From the NCBI RefSeq assembly GCF_003597395.2, contig NC_133770.1, positions 18,404,969 through 18,468,968 of the forward strand: 64,000 bases of DNA. Reading direction: 5' to 3'. This document shows, piece after piece, positions 11,936-22,229 of this stretch. The position numbers and the translations under genes were made by a program. The DNA comes from Chelonoidis abingdonii (taxonomy: Eukaryota > Chordata > Testudines > Testudinidae). The notes under the pieces were generated by a model. It had not been told where the DNA came from. It was given only the letters and a program-made list of their open reading frames with translations, and did no database searches. The stretch's first letter is position 1; the number at the start of each line of letters is the position of its first letter.

Positions 11936-12377
11936 TGGGAGCACACTCACCTCTCATAAGCCCCTCCTGGTGGCCAGGTGTGGACCTGCACTCTTTCCCT
12001 TTCTGGTGCCCCCTGTTGGCTGTTGCCTTCATCAGGCGGCTCTTTAATGGCTCAGCTCTCCAGCCAACATGTGCATGAACACACAGTCAACATGTGCATG
12101 AACAAACCCCTTCTGAGGTGAAAGGTCCAACAGGACCAGTCCCTGTGTTTAGCCCAGTCTCTGAACTCAGTCCTTAGCCCCTTCTGGGATAGCTTTAAGT
12201 CTGTGTCTGCCTTGATATAGAGCAATGATTTAACCTATTTTAAACATGACTCTAGGGAAAGCACAGGACACACATTATCTGAATTGTAAATTTACAAATC
12301 TGGCAAATTGAGCAAATATCATATTCAGAAACTTGGATATATTTGATTATTGACTGCTCTGGGTGATTTATATTGTT
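11936..12377. repeat. Unassigned GC-richer segment with a short tandem repeat
   Basis: A possible LTR-like or unknown repeat follows the L1 fragment. A 22-bp tandem unit beginning 'caacatgtgcatgaaca' is present twice at about 12064-12104. No boundaries can be drawn. Confidence 0.35.
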
Positions 12378-12902
12378 CAGTGCTTCTCAAACTTCATTGC
12401 ACAGTGACTCCCTTCTGAAAACAAATTACTACATGACCCCAGGAGGGATGACCGAAGCCTCAGCCTGCCTGAGCGCCACCACCCCAAGTAGGGAGGCCAA
12501 ATAGGGTGACCAGACAGCAAGTGTGAAAAATTGGGACAGGCGGTGGGGGATAATAGGTGCCTATATACAACAAAATTCCAAATATTGGGACTGTCCCTAT
12601 AAAATTGGGACATTTGGTCACTCTAGGGCCAAAGCTTGAGCCTCACCATCTCATGGAGGGAGAGGAGGGGCAAAGCCGAAGCCCAAGGGCTTCAGCCCCA
12701 GGCAGGGGGCGTGTAATCTGAGCCTCGCTGTCCAGGGCTGAAGCCAAAGCCTGAGCCATGCAGCCCGAGGCTGAAGCTCTTGGGCTTTGGCCCTGAGCGG
12801 TGAGGCTTGGACTTCGGCTTTGGCCCCGGGGCCCAGCAAGTCTAACACCAGCCTTGGAGAACCCATTAAATCAGGGCGCAACCCACAGTTTGAGAACCCC
12901 TG
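12378..12902. mobile_element. hAT (Charlie-type) element with nested MITE
   Basis: Its termini 'cagtgcttctcaaactt' and 'acagtttgagaacccctg' are imperfect inverted repeats of the well-known CAGGGGTTCTCAAACTT hAT end. The flanks 'atattgtt' (12370-12377) and 'atataatt' (12903-12910) match at 6 of 8 positions, as expected for an aged TSD. The interior is rich in 'gcttcagcc/ggctgaagc' repeats forming a foldback. A Tc1/Mariner-like MITE sits inside it (12504-12623). Confidence 0.82.
12504..12623. mobile_element. Tc1/Mariner-like MITE
   Basis: 120 bp with inverted ends 'gggtgaccagacagc' and 'catttggtcactc', flanked by TA dinucleotides (12502-12503, 12624-12625). The interior has 'aattgggaca' repeats on both arms. 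Close relatives lie at 59721-59820 and, truncated, at about 31350-31464. It lies inside the hAT element, so it is the younger insertion. Confidence 0.8.
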
Positions 12903-12910
12903 ATATAATT

Positions 12911-14935
12911 GAAAAGCTCCTCCTAAGAGTAAGATTTACATTTGAAAATATACATGAAGTGACACTCCATTGTCATAGGTCAACATTCTGGATGGCGTCC
13001 CCGATACTCCCCCGTTCTAATGGCGGAAGCGGCTGGAAGCCAGTCAGATGTCGCCACTGTGGAATGCAGCTAATGTAAGGGGTTCCTCAGTGGCACAGTG
13101 TAGGCAGAATGACTCCAGGCCACCCTCCATCACATCACAATTTTGTTTCAGAAATGCCACTGCGGTTCCCCACAGGAGTTGTAATTTGTGTGCCTCATAC
13201 TTCCATTCTCTATGGGCCAGGTTCCCCAGCTGGGCTACATTACAGCACATGTCTGAAGCACACTGCACTCTGGCAGAGAGAACCTTCTTAGTACTGTGGC
13301 CAGGACATGAGTAAAAGAAGCCCACAGGACTCACTTAAACAGTCCATCCTTATTCAAGAAAGTACTTACTATATGTTTAACTTTAACCATGTGCTTAAGT
13401 ATCACTGAGTTCACTGGGACTTAAGTACATGTTTAAATGTGTGACTGAACTGGAGCCTCAGTGAATATCTGTGATATTTTGATCTGGTCTGCAATGAAAT
13501 CAAAGGGTACTACAGGACCAATCAAAAAAAAAATTAGCAGTGATATAATGGTGGCACATATAACACAAACACACCTTTCTTTACAGCTCCTGACCTGTAC
13601 TGACTATTCCTAGTATAAGGTTCCTCTGATAGAAACTTTTCTCCCAGCATTTTTTTTCTGGGGGCTGGCCCTTTAAATTAGGCAGGAACAAGCGGCTGCG
13701 GTCCTTAAATGGACATTATATAACAAATGCTGCTAGTTTTTCCTCCCTCCTACTAAGGAGTCATAACTCCTGCTAAGTTTTGCCTTTCTTACTCCTGTGG
13801 AGACAGCACATTCTCACATTGGTCTGCAGTTAGAGCCCAGAGTTCACAAGGTCAGAATTAGGATCCTTGTCTCTTGAGTAGCACTGCACTGGATGTTTTC
13901 CACTGCATAACTGAGAGCTGGGGAAGGGAAAGGATGGCACCGAGGAATATCATGAGGAACGAATGACAAATATACACACATTCCACAATTTCTTTTGTGT
14001 CAACTGAAGTTTAAATTAAATGTGAACTTCAAATCAATGAAAAGTGTTTTTTAATATTAAATATCCAATTATCATATAATAGAGCAATAAATAGTAAAGC
14101 AAGTGTTCCCCCAGAGTAATTCCCAAAAGAGTAATGACTATTTGATTACCAAATGATTTGGCTTTTAATGTACACTAGCACTTAATGTGTTTGTGTTAAA
14201 TTAATATTTTAAAAAGGGTTAACTCCAGCCCCACAAAAATAAAATGACAAATTCAGACCACAGAATGGACTTTATTATCACTGCTACTTTATTTGACCAC
14301 TGTAAGTTTTCTGTTGTGTAAAGGTTTCCAAATCAGTATGCAGTTAGATCTGCTGAAAGAAAATTGGAACAAGGTAGTTATAATTTAAATGAGTCATAAT
14401 AATGAATGGCAGACAGCATAATTGGGCTATAATACCGAGTATATTTAAATATGAGAACACAGCAATAAAATAGTCTCATTTTTTGCTGCATCTGTTCATG
14501 AATAAAAGAAAGAGCTACTCCTTTGGAACTGTAAATTGTAAACACGTAAGATTCAAGGGTAACAAGAACTAACTGGTATTTTAAAGGGGCTCTGCAAATA
14601 AGATTAAGATTTTATTAGTTTATACTGAACTCTCCAAATGTTAAGATTGCCCTTCATTATGTTCTTTAGACATACTGGGTCACATCCTCCACTGATGTGA
14701 ATCATCCTCATCATAGCTCCATTTTCTTCAGTGGAATATTTACCTATTGGTTCTCTCTTTCAAGTCCCATGAGGTCATGAATTACCATACCAGATCCCAG
14801 TGTATTATGGTGACAGTCCACTGAACAGGGAATTCCAATTACAAGAAGGTAAGTAACTTCCCTTTCAGTGTGCTTAAGCAGAAGAGGGAGAATGTGTAAC
14901 TTCTCCAGTTTGATCCCTCTGGAACTCCTGCTTTT
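12911..14935. other. Unassigned sequence
   Basis: About 2 kb without a family I recognise. The overlapping frames at 13044-13334 are on opposite strands with no domain. A splice-like pair around 14765-14848 encloses stops in all three frames and is rejected as an exon. Confidence 0.5.
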
Positions 14936-14940
14936 CTCAG

Positions 14941-15232
14941 GCTACATCTTCACTACCCGCCGTATCGGTGGGTCGCAATCGATTGCTCGGCGATCGATAT
15001 ATCGCGTCTCATCTAGATGCGATATATCGATCCCCGAACGTGCTTATATCGATTCCGGAACTCCACCAACCCAAACAGAGTTGCAGAATCGACAGGGGGA
15101 GCTGCGGACATCGATCCTGCGCCGTGAGGACGGTGAGTAATTCGATCCTAGATACTTAGACTTCAGCTACATTATTCACGTAGCTGAAGTTGCGTATCTA
15201 AGATCGATTTTCCCCCGTAGTGTAGACCAGTC
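14941..15232. mobile_element. Palindromic MITE, copy 1
   Basis: The ends 'gctacatcttcactac' and 'gtagtgtagaccagtc' are inverted repeats, flanked by a possible 5-bp duplication 'ctcag' (14936-14940, 15233-15237). Inside are further hairpins: 'cgatatatcgcgtctcatct' against its complement near 15010, and 'acttcagctaca' against 'tagctgaagt' near 15160-15190. A clear second copy is at 50643-50930. It is a non-autonomous DNA transposon of uncertain superfamily. The small frames here are shadows. Confidence 0.8.
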
Positions 15233-15359
15233 CTCAGACTGTTACATGGCTCTCCTCTGCAACCTGCAAACATCAGTCAGCCTAATGTCTGAGGAGGCAT
15301 GGATGTGAATTTTTGGTGAACCAAAATAAGCAGAAAAAAACTCATTTGGGGGTAGAATA

Positions 15360-15652
15360 TGTCAAAGTCAGACTCAGGACTCACAATTTGTCAGACCACT
15401 CTGTTTTATTAGCACAGCGCTCTGCTAATACACCCAGATAATGTGAGCACCATGCAAGACACAAACTATCTTATTTATACAGATAAAAGGGCACAAACTT
15501 AACAAGATAACAAAGGAAGCAGAATCTGATAAGTTTACCTGGGCTAGACATGAATATCTTATTTCCTTACTAACTATTACTGATCTTCTGTTAATGTCCC
15601 ACCATTAGCTTAAGTGGACTCGTTTTGTACCTAAATGTTTCTCTTCCTGACA
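15360..15652 (-). mobile_element. Short solo LTR (retroviral type)
   Basis: Read on the minus strand this has a TATA-like 'gtataaataag' (15470-15480), a polyadenylation signal AATAAA (complement of 15405-15410) and a terminal 'ctgactttgaca'. The plus-strand ends 'tgtcaaag' and 'cctgaca' form TG...CA inverted termini. The compact U3-R-U5 layout (about 293 bp) recalls alpharetrovirus-like LTRs. The flanking duplication is not clear, so the outer boundary near 15652 is inferred. Confidence 0.6.
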
Positions 15653-16036
15653 ATATATTTCAACATTTCTTATTTCTGCTTAAAGGAACACACAGCATTT
15701 CTTTAATCCATTCTTATTTTTACAATGTAATTCATTCTACTTTCACAATAAAACATCCTATTTTGTTTTTGAGCTTTATTGATCATTTATTTTTAAAAAT
15801 AAAATGGAAGTATATTTCAAAACAATGTATTGAATAACAAAATTGAAATATTTTGCTCTGAAAATATCAAAACAAAATTTTTTCAGAAATTTTTAAAGTT
15901 TTTTTTAAAATACACCGAGATAATTTGGCAAATTCAACACCAATACATGAAATGTTTTGATCAACCCACATCTGTGTTTTTGGTGAAAATAAGTTGTGGA
16001 TGAAAATTTCCCCCCAACTTTAATCATGAGTTACTG
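15653..16036. other. Unassigned AT-rich DNA
   Basis: Strongly AT-rich with 'aaaattttttcagaaattttt'-like runs at 15870-15910, resembling decayed AT-rich DNA-transposon ends. No boundaries are visible. Confidence 0.4.
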
Positions 16037-16123
16037 TGGGCCAGATTCTGGTAACTGTACTCATTTTGAATAGTCATTGATTTCATTGGGGCTATTTGAT
16101 GGGTGATGGTGGCAATCTGACCC
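16037..16123. repeat. GGCCAGATTCT palindromic repeat
   Basis: The left end 'gggccagattctgg' and right end 'ggcaatctgaccct' are imperfect inverted repeats around a core with 'attgatttcattgggg'. It belongs to the group of short palindromes listed in the findings. Confidence 0.6.
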
Positions 16124-16430
16124 TAGGCAAACCCCTCAGTGCAGAGAAAGCTTTACCTCTCCTGCCACTGTACTTTGACAGATTGCTCAACTAAATGCAA
16201 TACTGGAAAAAGTTTGCTTATCCTATCCATGTACATAACTGTTCCCTTGAGCATACTCTCTTAATAGGATGTGGGGAACAGCCCAGCAGAAAGTGGCCAG
16301 TGTCATATTTGCTGGCAAAACTTTGAAGGTGGGCTAATATGCTTAAACATTTGGTTCTGTAGTATACTAAATGTGACTGGCTAGATCTTCAACGGCTGTC
16401 ATATTTTGATTTATGATTTTATTAAGCTAT

Positions 16431-16986
16431 TGTCAAGTGGTGGAGTGAGGTGGAGTAATAACCTGATCAAGTTGGTTCCCATCAAAGTATGTAGCGCATG
16501 GGCTAAGAAATATGTGTAATAATAGGGTGTGGAAGTAGAGAAAGAACTGACAGGGATTTGTAGTATATCTTAATGCATGACAGTCTCTGTTAGTAAGAGT
16601 TAGGCTAACTGTAACCCTAATAATGTGAGATTTGTAGAAGTGAGGATTGTGTGAAGCGAGTGGGTAAGAACTGTGTGAGAAGTTGTTTCGACCTTGTGTA
16701 GATAATATGTAGATAATACGAAATGTAGACTGGAGTCTCTTAAGTGAGAAAAACAAGATATCAGGATGACCTATGTATAAACAAAATGCAGCTGTTGTTT
16801 ATTATTGTCTGAGACAAAAGTATAAATGTTGCTGTAATTGTTTACCTATTGAGAGATCTGTCCGGGACTGGGGCGACCCTGTGCCCTAGGGCACTCCCTC
16901 CCTCAATTGCAATTGCTTGAGAAATAATAAAGTATCTGACTCTGATGCACCCAAACAAAAAGTGAGAATTGAGTTTTTCTTCGACA
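16431..16986 (+). mobile_element. Solo LTR (endogenous retrovirus-like)
   Basis: The 3' half is a textbook LTR promoter and polyA block: TATA-like 'agtataaatg' near 16820, polyadenylation signal AATAAA at 16926-16931, and a terminal 'ttcttcgaca' at 16986. The inferred start is 'tgtcaagtgg', giving inverted TGTC..GACA ends. The flanking duplication is not evident, so the 5' boundary is tentative. The minus-strand frame at 16433-16756 is a shadow in U3. Confidence 0.65.
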
Positions 16987-17163
16987 GGGTAAATGCAAAA
17001 AAGGCTTAAAGGTTATCAAAATCTTTGGATAATGCTTGTGGGTGCTTTCTGCTTATGCTGTAATTCGACCAGGTCCTATTCTCAATTAAACCAGCATTAA
17101 TGCAGTATAATTCAAATGAAAGCAACAATTCAGTGAGGTCAGCTTCACTAGGGTGAATCCAGG

Positions 17164-17530
17164 CATAGGCGCCAACTCCGTGGGTGCTCCTGGGTGCTCA
17201 GCACCCACTATCAGCCCTACTAATCAGCAGCTCCCCCTCCCCCACTGCCCTCCTGCCCACTGGCAGCCCTGCCGAACAGCTCCTCTCACTCCCTTCCAGC
17301 ACCTCCTGCCTGTCACAATCAGCTGTTCCGCTGTGTGCAGGAGGGGCAGGGTGGGAGGAGCTGGGAGCAGGAGGAGGCAGGGCAGGGGCAGAGTGGGGGT
17401 GGAGTGATGGCAGAGTTGGGGCAGGAAGAGGCGGGGGTGAGGGATTGGGAGAAGGGGTGGAATGAGGGCTGGGTCTGGGGCCCAGCAGGGGTCGAGCACT
17501 CCTTTGGAACAGAGGAAGTCGGTGCCTATG
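17164..17530. mobile_element. hAT MITE, 'taggcgcc' family, copy 1
   Basis: The TIRs are 'cataggcgccaact' and 'gtcggtgcctatg'. The TSD is 'aatccagg' / 'actccagg' (17156-17163, 17531-17538), 7 of 8 matching. The interior is a polypyrimidine half followed by a polypurine half, so the element folds back. Related copies in the opposite orientation lie at 60381-60758 and 62703-63135. ORFs in it are composition artefacts. Confidence 0.85.
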
Positions 17531-17605
17531 ACTCCAGGTTTGTACAGGTGTAGCACAGAGCAGAATTAGGCCTAACAATGATACCCTGAGCTAAATAATA
17601 CTGAA

Positions 17606-17681
17606 GGGCCAAATTCTTTCTTGGTCACTGCAGTGCAGGTCCCCTGAAGCCAACAGAGTTTCACTTGGCAGAATTTGGCCA
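17606..17681. repeat. GGCCAGATTCT palindromic repeat
   Basis: 'gggccaaattct' at the left and 'cagaatttggccat' at the right are inverted ends. The core has a 'gaagccaacagagtttcac' tract like the other members. Confidence 0.65.
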
Positions 17682-17759
17682 TAAAGTTGATGTGTGGTTT
17701 AGCCCCAACATATGCGTAATTACTTAATTAGGTTAAATATATTTGTTTTTTTTAACTGG

Positions 17760-17945
17760 AAGAGAAGATGAAACTCAGTCCAACCCTAAATAAAATATTT
17801 CATTTTGATTTTCCCAATGTAAAAATAAAATTTAAGCAGCAAAAATTTATACTTTCTCATGGAAAATTTTGACTTTGTGGAAACCACATTTTCCACAGGA
17901 GAAAAAAAACATTTTGACAGAAAATTCCCAACCAGCTCTAGTCAG
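17760..17945. repeat. AT-rich DNA-transposon-like remnant
   Basis: Runs of 'aaaattttgac', 'catggaaaattttg' and a terminal 'cccaaccagctctag' resemble one end of a common AT-rich foldback element. No target duplication was found. Confidence 0.4.
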
Positions 17946-18649
17946 TAACCACACAGCAGCTCTGGCTCTGAATATTTGCTTAAAGAATCATTTCAATGTA
18001 AAATACAGTACTTTGATTCTGTTTCAGCATCAGATCACTGTCTGAGATGTGTCAGCGTTCTATGAAATTAATTCATGTGGTAAATCCATGACCACTTTAA
18101 TCTCCTTAGCATTCAAGATGGGGCCAGTGAAGAAATCGATAGAAAACTGGCATCTCAGAGAAAAGGAAAATAAAACTTGTCACATTTTCATATCACAAGA
18201 TATACATAAATACAATGGTTACAATGTCCCTGCTAAAGCTAACTGCACTTAATTTATTATGGATTTCCTAGCATACTGGTACCTGTTGCACATTCACTAC
18301 CAAATGGTCATTAGGAATCTTCTCCTGGCATCTTAACATGTTATTGCTAAGATCAATGTCTTAGTCTGCTGGTCTGACCCACCTCAGCTCCTTTGACTCT
18401 TTGTCCTAGTGAATAATCCCTAGTTTATTTTTTATTCACCGGGATCTTTGGGTTCTCCCAGGGCACAGTATTACTCCATGCCCATGTATCTCTGCCACAC
18501 ATCTTTTCCTACCTCCTGTCTTGCTCCTTTCATCCTTTTCTCCTGCTTGTGGTATCACTCTTCCTTTCATGCCACTCCTTTCAACTTTGGATAGTTTTCT
18601 TGTGTGCTAATCTCACTCCCTGTCCTTCTGCAAAACTACTTTCTTTCAT

Positions 18650-18722
18650 AGGCCTGATCTAAAGCCCTTTGAAATCAATGGAAGTTTTTCCATTGCCTTC
18701 AGCAACCTCTGAATCAGGCCCT
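18650..18722. repeat. GGCCAGATTCT palindromic repeat
   Basis: 'aggcctgatct' and 'tctgaatcaggccc' are inverted termini of a 73-bp unit with 'aatcaatggaag' and 'tttccattg' inside. The flanks show no long duplication. Confidence 0.6.
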
Positions 18723-18939
18723 TTAAGCTTTTCTTTGCTGATATCTTTCTTGATTATCTTACTAGGACTCCTTACATGTGACCTATCATCCTGTATATTG
18801 TATTATTCTCACTTGGCCTCCAGTCCTGCAACCTTTAAATATGAGTAATTTTTACTTGTGTGAGTAGTTCCACTGTAGTCAATGCATTGGAGTTAACTCG
18901 ATTGTTTTTGTGAGTGAGGACTGTTCATGTAAGTAAAAC

Positions 18940-19105
18940 GATTGGCCTAGTCTGTATAATCCTTGGGACAGGGCTCTTGGGTCTGATTCTGCTCCTGCTA
19001 ACGACAGTGGGAGTTTTCCCATTGACTTCACTGGGCGCAGAATTTGCCCCTTGCACTTAAGTGTAAAGTGCCATGTACACTAACAGCACTCAATAAATTT
19101 CATCT
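18940..19105 (+). mobile_element. L2 3' end interrupted by a palindromic repeat
   Basis: The L2 tail pieces 'cctagtctgtataatcct' and 'gggacagggctctt' are followed after a gap by 'taaagtgcc' and 'agcactcaataaat'. The intervening part, about 18979-19052 ('gtctgattctgctcc' ... 'gcgcagaatttgcccc'), is a palindromic repeat. This suggests that the palindrome inserted into an older L2 copy. The unit is also present in the noisy duplicate near 22.23 kb. Confidence 0.6.
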
Positions 19106-19555
19106 ATATTTCAAATATTGTGTAGGTATTCAGTATCCACAGATGTTTTTAAAGCTGTCTTACTGGATCTGAAATTGCAGAGAAAGGGATTATTCTTGTT
19201 TTACATATAATTTGCTATGACACTTAAACAGAAATATTAAAAGAGCAAAGGATAAAATATCTTTTAACAGTAGCTTAATTTTTAAATATCAAATGCATCC
19301 TGCAGCAATGTGAAGTACAGGCTACAGTTGAATATATAAAATAGCAGCAGTAATGTAGTATGCCTCTTGGCAACACTTGATGTAACTACTGTTCCACCAC
19401 TTTTACAAGGCATAAATTTGTCCCACTTACTAATGTATTAACCTGACCCTTTTAATGTGTTTGCACATATAGTATATATACAAGTGGGCACCCACAGAGC
19501 CACTTATGTCATGCATTCTGTTACTTCATTTCTGTTATGGTGATAGTAGCAAAGA

Positions 19556-19738
19556 ATCCTGTGGCACCTTATAGACTAACAGACGTTTTGGAGCATGAGC
19601 TTTCGTGGGTGAATACATCCGACGAAGTGGGTATTCACCCATGAAAGCTCATGCTCCAAAACATCTGTTAGTCTATAAGATGCCACAGGATTCTTTGCTG
19701 CTTTTACAGATCCAGACTAACACGGCTACCCCTCTGGT
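19556..19738. mobile_element. PLE-terminal foldback repeat (Neptune-related)
   Basis: Two arms of about 70 bp in inverted order: 'gcaaagaatcctgtggcac' ... 'cgtgggtgaatac', a short spacer 'atccgacgaagtgg', then the complement back to 'ggattctttgctg', followed by 'ccagactaacacggctaccc'. The same arms flank the Neptune-type coding region at 24.25-26.59 kb. I therefore read this as a non-autonomous derivative of the ends of a Penelope-like element, an abundant turtle repeat. Confidence 0.75.
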
Positions 19739-20121
19739 ACGTGAAGAATTCAGTGATTAAAGTAAGCATGCTGAAGCCAGGGCACAGACATCAAAACTAT
19801 TATGTAATGTGATCTTGAAGAGCACTGAGAGTAGTGGCATACAAATGAAGACACTTTGTGATACAGTATACCTTACATTTTTAAAAATCATGTACTCCTA
19901 TCACAGCTTTGGTAAAACTGTGTAAAGAAACAGGAGTGTTTCTAGTCTATTGTTGAACAGACAGTAACAAAAGAATATAGAGCAAAAAAAAATGATTGGC
20001 CAGATTTAAAGTAAAACAGAACATGATAAACCCTTAAGTATGTTAACACAGAATTTCTCCTCTGTTTCCATATTTTATGGCTGGATATCATAGCACTGTA
20101 CATACTAGATACTACATGAGG
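19739..20121. other. Unassigned sequence
   Basis: AT-rich, with no recognised repeat or exon. Confidence 0.5.
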
Positions 20122-20240
20122 TCCAGATTCTGCACAAAGATTGAATAGTATCTTACTCTGTTAGTTGATGGATTTCAATAGGATTACTTGCAGAATAAGA
20201 TACTACTCAGTGTGTGTAAGGATGGCAGAATCTGACCATA
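20122..20240. repeat. GGCCAGATTCT palindromic repeat, long member
   Basis: 'aggtccagattctgcac' and 'gatggcagaatctgacc' are inverted ends. The arms extend inward ('aatagtatcttactctg' against 'cagaataagatactactc'), so most of the unit is palindromic. Confidence 0.7.
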
Positions 20241-20816
20241 ATGTTTGTAGTATGTTTTAGTCTTTTGTTCAGGATGGGAAATGGTAATTATTTTTACTTA
20301 TTTATAGCCCTTGTTTCCAGATAGCACTGGTACTTTTGAGAATGTGTGCAGATAGAATTCAGATCAGTCACATTAAAATTGTAAAACAGGTAGTGACATC
20401 AAAAGTTTAGTAGATGTGAACACCAATCTTAATAGCATAAGATTTCGTTTGAAAATATTTTTAACATAATCATAGAATTTATACTGGTATGATTCTACAA
20501 AGGGCTGGAGATTTATTGATGCACTAGGATATTGGGGCACTCATTATCTTTCAGTTGCAGAATCAGCCCTGTAGTCCTTTACACACTTTCATTGCTGTGG
20601 AAAACATGTATTAATCCTCACAACACCCATGTGATATAGCTAGGTAACTAAGTAGTATCTCTGATTACATCTAACATTTACTTAAAAGAAGTGTTTCTGG
20701 CAAGAAGTAAATAAAATGCCAGACAATTACAATGTATTGTCTTGATTAGGGATCAAACTGTGGGACTCCATAATGTAAATATTAATTGCTGAAGTAAAAT
20801 CTTTAAGGAGATGAGA

Positions 20817-20949
20817 CCAATTTACTTGTTAAGTACTGTACTGTGTAGAGCCCAGTCTTTCAAACAGTTACATACATATATACACACATGCTGATAAGCA
20901 TAGATGTTTGAAAGATTGGGCCGTATGCAGTACTTAGCAAGTAAATTGG
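20817..20949. repeat. Foldback element with about 45-bp arms
   Basis: The left arm 'ccaatttacttgttaagtac' ... 'cagtctttcaaac' pairs with the right arm 'gtttgaaagattgggcc' ... 'gcaagtaaattgg'. The loop is 'acatacatatatacacac'-like. It has the form of a MITE, but I do not recognise the family. Confidence 0.7.
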
Positions 20950-22169
20950 GGGTGTGCGGGTGTGTGTTTGTGTATATCTCTCTATCATCCCATTGACTTC
21001 AATGGAATACTCATACAACTAAAGTTACATGCCTAATTGTTTTCAGGATTGCAGATTTAGTATGATTTAGTGTGGTTATGTGGACTTTAAAAATTACATT
21101 ATTTAATACAAATATTACAATATTACCTTAGAGAAAATATACTTATACTGTTCTGAAGCATGACATTACTGCTGTTGGGTTCCCAGAGTATTGTCATTCA
21201 ATACTATCTGAGCTACTAGTTGTACTTGCTTCTCACCTGGAAGGTGCTAAATCTGCCCAGTGTGATAATCCTACACTTTGATCTGTACCTTCAAGAAGTG
21301 ACAGTTATTTGTGACACAAGGTGTTATTACTCTAGTCTTATTTTAATGAGCTGTAAGGATGAAGTTTGATATTTATTCAAACTGCCACAGTTGAAAGTTG
21401 AGAACTCTGAGAAACATACTCTGCTAAGGTGCTTGAGTTCATTTGTTCAGTATGTTTTGTAGCCATCCCATGTTGTGCTATTGACAGCTGAGACGTTTTT
21501 TGGCCCTCACAAGGTGATAAATGAATAAGCTTGTTGAACTCTGTAGTTCTGTTTGAGTCATCTATTAAGCTATAGATTAGATCAGGAAAGAGACATTAGA
21601 CCCTGCAAAGGCGATACAAGGCTTTGTCTCATTCATCATTCCCACCTATCAGAAATCTGATGGAGTGTTTGTAATTGTCATTGAGTGGCATGAGGATAGC
21701 TGGTTTACTCTCATTTTATATCGGAATGAAGATTGCCTGCTCTTTTATTTTATATGGTGTCTGTTTCAAAGGAGAGAATTAGCTTCATTTTGCTCCTACT
21801 GTCACTTTGACTGGTACAAGTAAATTGATTGTAGATCTGATAAACACACGAATCAGTCCCACACCTGTAGAGTCATAGGTTAGAAAAGTTTAATCTTTCA
21901 AATACTTTTTAAAACCTCATGAATTACAGAAGATATAATTGTCTTGCCACTGTGTTACTTTTGTGAGATGATGTAATTAGAAAAAATTATGATAGTAAAA
22001 TATATTAACGCACAGTTTTAAAAGTTGAGATATCCTATTAAAATTGTTATAATTCTCATTTCTGTAATTGTTATAATTCTCATTGTTATTTTATTAATCA
22101 GACACCCAAGAATGTGCCAGGCACTGGATGTCTCCACGTCTAATGTGGCAAAACAGTAATATACCAAGT
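20950..22169. other. Unassigned AT-rich DNA
   Basis: No family recognised. A short tandem 'attgttataattctcattt' occurs twice at about 22040-22086. Confidence 0.5.
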
Positions 22170-22229
22170 AAGGTCCTTAGTTTTCTTAAAATGAACAAAA
22201 TTGACACCAACAAGCCATGGGGTTCATGC

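Noticed and set aside
14765..14848. Splice-like pair 'ctctctttcaag' ... 'aagaag|gtaagtaac' suggesting an exon
   Set aside because: All three frames between the sites contain stop codons, so it is not a coding exon.
19556..19738. CRISPR-like or hairpin array
   Set aside because: There are no spaced direct repeats. The structure is one inverted repeat shared with PLE ends, and the genome is vertebrate.
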